Shown here piece by piece: positions 51,513-54,482 of a stretch of 54,482 nucleotides of DNA. The notes beneath the pieces were generated by a model. That model had not been told where the DNA came from, made no database searches, and saw nothing but the letters and a program-made list of their open reading frames with translations. Every line of letters starts with the position of its first letter. Within the stretch, counting starts at the first letter, position 1. The stretch is from Spirochaetes bacterium GWB1_60_80 (GTDB lineage Bacteria > Spirochaetota > Spirochaetia > Treponematales > UBA12059), in the NCBI GenBank assembly GCA_001829185.1, contig MIAR01000008.1, positions 1 to 54,482 on the forward strand, read 5' to 3'. The position numbers were made by a program, and so were the translations under genes.

Positions 51513-53453
51513 CTAGTTTGTGGCATCCTTTTCGCCGAACAAGCGCTCAATCAATTTGTGATATTTCTCTTCTATATACTTTCGTTTTATCTTGAGAGTC
51601 TGCGTCAGTTCCTTGCCGACTGAAAAATCGCTGCGCACCGGCAGGATACGGGCGATGTACTCGAAAAATTTGAAGCCGTGCGTCCTGGAAATAAGACTGT
51701 TAACTTCTTTAAGCAGGATCCTGTAAATGACGTCGTTCTCGATCGAGAATTCGCCTTCGGTGCAGATCTCGTTCACCGACAGCTTCAGTTCGCCGGCCAG
51801 GCGCAGCAGCTCTTCCTCGTTCACCGCCACGATGGCCGAAACCTGTTTCTGGTCCTGGCCTATCACCACGGCATGGTCGATAAGAAGGCTTTCCTTGAGC
51901 TTGTCCTCGATTGGCTCCGGCTCGACGTTCTCGCCGCCCATCAGGACGATCGTGTCTTTCATGCGGCCGACAATGATGATCTCGCCGTTCTCGGAGCGCA
52001 CCGCCAAATCGCCGGTGTTCAGCCAGCCATCCGGGCCGAGCACCGCGGCGGTGGCCTCGGGATTGCGGAAGTAACCTTTCATCACCTGGGGGCCGCGGGC
52101 GAAGACCAGCCCCTTCTCGCCGATTTCGGCGATAGTCCCGTCGTCGCGCCGCAGCTCCACCTCGGTATTGTCGAAGGGGATGCCGGTACTGCCGAAGGTA
52201 TTGCCGTCGACCGTCCTGGAAATGATGCCCGGGGCGCATTCGGTCATGCCATAGGCGTTGATCAGCGGGATGCCGATGGCGTTGAAAAGCTCATCCAGGT
52301 ATTTGGGCAGCGACCCGGCGCCGCAGGTAGCTAGGCGCAGGCGGCCGCCGACCTTGGCGCGGAAGGGCTTGAATAGCGCATTGGCCAGGCGGTGCCCCGG
52401 CCACAGCAGCGCGGTCTGGGCCAACCGGCCCAGCCAGGCCAAGCCCCGCCGCAGGGCGGAGCGGCGGCGCAGCGAGATATAGTGGCCGCCCACGTATTGG
52501 GCAGCCGACAAGTACAGCTGGTTCAGCTTGATAAAATACAGCACCAGGCGCCGCTTGAAGGCCGGCATTTCGCTCATGGCCTTGATCAGCTTCTGATGGA
52601 TGGACTCCCAGATGCGTGGCACCGAGATCAGCACCTGCGGCCGCTCGGCCAGCAAGTCGGCCGAGAAACGCCCGGCGTGGGAATAGACCAGCTTGAGGCC
52701 GGCGCTGAGGCTGCAATACTCAAAGGCCCGCTCGTAGACATGCCAGGACGGCAGCATGACCACCGTCGTCTCGGCCTTGGCCGGATCGATCTGCAGACGC
52801 GGCGTATTGGCCTCGACATTTTGCAGGAAGTTGCCCTGCGTCAACATGACGCCCTTGGGATTGCCGGTGGTACCCGAGGTGTAGACGATGGTCAACAGGT
52901 CATCGGGAGTAATATGCGCCGCCTGCCGCTCCAGTAGGCCGGGGTCGGCCGCCAGGCCGGCCTCGCCGTCGCGCGCCAGGTCGGCGTATGACTGGACGCG
53001 CGCCCGCAGGCTTTCCGGCACGTGGTCGAAACCAGCGTCCTCGACCAGGAAAATCCGCCGGCAACGCGCCCAATCCTCCGGCTCGAAGGTCTCCAGCAGG
53101 CTGGCCAGCTGGGCGGCCGTCTCGAGAATCAGCCAGACCGCCTGCGAATGCCGAAAAATGAAGGCTATTTCCTTGGCCGTGGTATCGGAACCGCGCGGCA
53201 CCGAGACGGCGCCCAGAGCCATCAGGCCAAAGTCGGTCGCGATCCACTCGTAGCGGTTATTGACGAAAAAACCGACGTGCTCGCCCTTGGCCAGCCCGGC
53301 CTTGGCGAAACCGGCGGCCAGGACACGGATGAAGCGGGCGAATTCGGCGAAGGTATGCGTCGCGACGCCGTCGGCCAGGCGGCCTTGGTGGGAAATGCGG
53401 TCGCCGAATTGATTGGCCGCCCGCAACGGTATCTCGAGCAGATTCTTGTACAT
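51513..53453 (-). CDS. long-chain acyl-CoA synthetase (AMP-forming)
   Basis: 646 residues, of the long FadD15/ACSL-like type with an insertion in the middle. P-loop-like LLTIVYTSGTTGNPKGVMLTQGNFLQNV, INAYGMTECAPGI, GYFRNPEATAAVLGPDGWLNTGDLAV and the hinge IIIVGRMKDTIVLMGGENVEPEPIE. Activates fatty acids as acyl-CoA through an acyl-AMP intermediate. The C-terminal Lys region (KRKYIEEKY) is present. A helix-rich insert of 70-80 residues with hydrophobic stretches follows the LISVPRIWESIHQKL motif. GGAGAAAGC precedes the ATG. Confidence 0.92.
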   Translation of the reverse strand: MYKNLLEIPLRAANQFGDRISHQGRLADGVATHTFAEFARFIRVLAAGFAKAGLAKGEHVGFFVNNRYEWIATDFGLMALGAVSVPRGSDTTAKEIAFIFRHSQAVWLILETAAQLASLLETFEPEDWARCRRIFLVEDAGFDHVPESLRARVQSYADLARDGEAGLAADPGLLERQAAHITPDDLLTIVYTSGTTGNPKGVMLTQGNFLQNVEANTPRLQIDPAKAETTVVMLPSWHVYERAFEYCSLSAGLKLVYSHAGRFSADLLAERPQVLISVPRIWESIHQKLIKAMSEMPAFKRRLVLYFIKLNQLYLSAAQYVGGHYISLRRRSALRRGLAWLGRLAQTALLWPGHRLANALFKPFRAKVGGRLRLATCGAGSLPKYLDELFNAIGIPLINAYGMTECAPGIISRTVDGNTFGSTGIPFDNTEVELRRDDGTIAEIGEKGLVFARGPQVMKGYFRNPEATAAVLGPDGWLNTGDLAVRSENGEIIIVGRMKDTIVLMGGENVEPEPIEDKLKESLLIDHAVVIGQDQKQVSAIVAVNEEELLRLAGELKLSVNEICTEGEFSIENDVIYRILLKEVNSLISRTHGFKFFEYIARILPVRSDFSVGKELTQTLKIKRKYIEEKYHKLIERLFGEKDATN

Positions 53454-53545
53454 GCTTTCTCCGGCAGCCGGCAGGAGAAAACATTTCCGGCCCTGGCTGA
53501 ATTAGCGGTATACCGTTCACATGCGCCAGTATCGTACGCCCATTC

Positions 53546-53573
53546 ATCATGACAGGATTTGACTTATTGTCAA
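53546..53573 (-). promoter_or_regulatory. possible promoter of the acyl-CoA synthetase gene
   Basis: Minus-strand TTGACA (53573-53568), 16 bases, CATGAT (53551-53546). The -35 is consensus, the -10 weak. Confidence 0.4.
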
Positions 53574-53631
53574 GGAGTCGGGCGGAAAGGTTTGGCCTGG
53601 CCGAGGCGGCCTCCGCCCGGTCTGCGGCGGC

Positions 53632-53880
53632 TTAGCGGCGCCCGCTCTTGTCTTCCAGCAGGCGGTTCAAAAATTCGTTATTTGTCTCAAGCTGCTTGAT
53701 ACGTTGGTCGCCCTCATGATGGAGCTGCTCCAGCTCATGCAACTTTTTTTCCAATTCATCGAGGCGCTTTTGGCCGTCGGTGGAAATGACCGGGCGCTTG
53801 ACAGTGGAAATGATGCCGGGCAGCATGCCGAACAGGCTGAGCACCAGCACGGCGCCGACCGAAACCAGAAAATAAATCAT
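53632..53880 (-). CDS. small membrane-anchored coiled-coil protein
   Basis: 82 residues from ATG 53880 with GGGGAGG just upstream; the frame extends to 53997 without start signals. One TM (MIYFLVSVGAVLVLSLFGML), a short linker, then a coiled coil (QKRLDELEKKLHELEQLHHE...IKQLETNNEFLNRLLED). The layout resembles PspB but no reliable match is seen and no other psp gene is near. Probably an adaptor or scaffold at the inner membrane. Confidence 0.65.
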   Translation of the reverse strand: MIYFLVSVGAVLVLSLFGMLPGIISTVKRPVISTDGQKRLDELEKKLHELEQLHHEGDQRIKQLETNNEFLNRLLEDKSGRR

Positions 53881-54056
53881 GATGCCTCCCCGAACCGGAT
53901 GTTGGCTGTCAGCCCGACTACCCGGAGCGAACGTACGAATGGGAGGCAGTCTGCACCGGCGGACGGAAAAAATCAAGCTGCCAAAGGGGGAGCACATCCT
54001 AGTGGGCGGTCCGGCGCTTTGAGCCGCGGGGTAAAACTAATCAACGGCGAGGAGCT

Positions 54057-54205
54057 TGTTCATGGAGGTTGCAGACGCGGGGCCTGGCGCTTTCAAGCAT
54101 GGCTGCGCTTATCGCTTAGCCATGCTTGGTCGCGCCACCCGCGGCGTCGCGGCCACCCTGTATAAGCTAGCGCGGGGTTTGAATGTTTCACGCCGTGGGG
54201 CTATG
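54057..54205 (+). repeat. structured repeat (copy R2)
   Basis: TTGTTCATGGAGGTTGCAGACGCGGGGCCTGGCGCTTTCAAGC matches R1 at 22012; further downstream TAAGCTAGCGC also matches. An 11-bp stem CAAGCATGGCT/AGCCATGCTTG (54094-54104 with 54118-54128) is enclosed by GGCGC/GCGCC, and one stem pair that is C:G in R1 is A:T here. The remaining bases to 54482 hold no gene I can support. Confidence 0.75.
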
Positions 54206-54482
54206 ATGGTGCGGCTCAAAGCGTCGGGCTGGGTGCCCATTAGGCGGTGTCCTTGCACGGAGGGCGGCTCCCCCTCGGCCGGGCTTCCGGCGCCGCCTTT
54301 GGTGTGCTGGTGTGGCGGTCTTGCGAGGCAAGCCCGCCAGTGCTGGGCGTTGGGTGCGGCGCTGGCGATCCCGGCCTGCCCCCACGTTTGGTGGGTAAGC
54401 GCTACCATCACCCCATCAGGCACAGTGCGAAAAGCAGGGTAGACTTCCGGCAGGAGGCCCTGCATGAGAACACCTCAAGAAG

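Noticed and set aside
54109-54465. Minus-strand frame of 118 codons near the right edge.
   Set aside because: Overlaps the structured repeat R2, is rich in Ala/Pro/Arg with no family features, and has no convincing ribosome site; likely a GC-rich shadow frame.

Overview
The window is a stretch of a GC-rich bacterial chromosome carrying about 37 protein-coding genes, no tRNA or rRNA gene and no CRISPR array. Gene content suggests a diderm, anaerobic or fermentative bacterium. The best guess is a high-GC member of the Spirochaetota, because an LptD-type outer-membrane protein lies next to phoH, a 7TM-HD phosphohydrolase, ybeY and a tlyC/CorC gene, and because of the many signal-peptide proteins and the AGPS-like enzyme. 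This assignment is inference; no rRNA is present to confirm it.

Layout. 1-600: a truncated IS66 transposase. 0.7-9 kb: cell-envelope and hypothetical genes (outer-membrane barrel, FGE-fold protein, RlpA, a class I aminotransferase, a stand-alone CBM48 protein, a TPR protein). 8.6-16.7 kb: a conserved minus-strand block lptD-phoH-pgpH-like-ybeY-tlyC-TPR, probably partly co-transcribed. 16.9-21.9 kb: ychF, a CPBP protease, a C10 peptidase overlapping a PAS/GAF/GGDEF gene, and a CmpB-type membrane protein. 22-31 kb: an accessory, repeat-rich region with two inverted copies of a 135-bp three-hairpin element, a FIST protein coupled to a hybrid histidine kinase, an ankyrin protein, and a decayed DnaE polymerase gene interrupted by one copy of the element. 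31-34.3 kb: cNMP-binding protein, YjbQ, SDR, and a cysteine-rich sensor kinase. 34.5-41.4 kb: a five-gene overlapping operon (GlpA-like with an Fe-S domain, FAD oxidoreductase, DUF1667, FGGY kinase, AGPS-like FAD enzyme) behind a clear promoter with an overlapping palindromic operator. 41.6-45.7 kb: gdhA, an arginase/formimidoylglutamase-family enzyme, and an MntA/HepT remnant. 45.3-53.5 kb: thiolase, a two-subunit CoA transferase, an NhaC antiporter and a long-chain acyl-CoA synthetase. 53.6-54.5 kb: a small coiled-coil membrane protein and another structured repeat.

Metabolic reading: glutamate (gdhA), possibly histidine or arginine derivatives (ureohydrolase), short-chain acyl-CoA exchange (atoDA, thiolase) and a polyol/glycerol-3-phosphate oxidation operon fit an amino-acid- and polyol-fermenting anaerobe.

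The most unusual observation is that two unrelated genes (ychF and the AGPS-like gene) are each followed by a second copy of their own 3' end. In each, the spacer has the same order: an inverted copy of the point where the duplication begins, then a shared GGCGCGCACG(G)ATGC motif, a hairpin, and a shared CGCGCC..GGAGGCG motif. A third gene (atoA) has a weaker version without the shared motif. I do not recognise this architecture.
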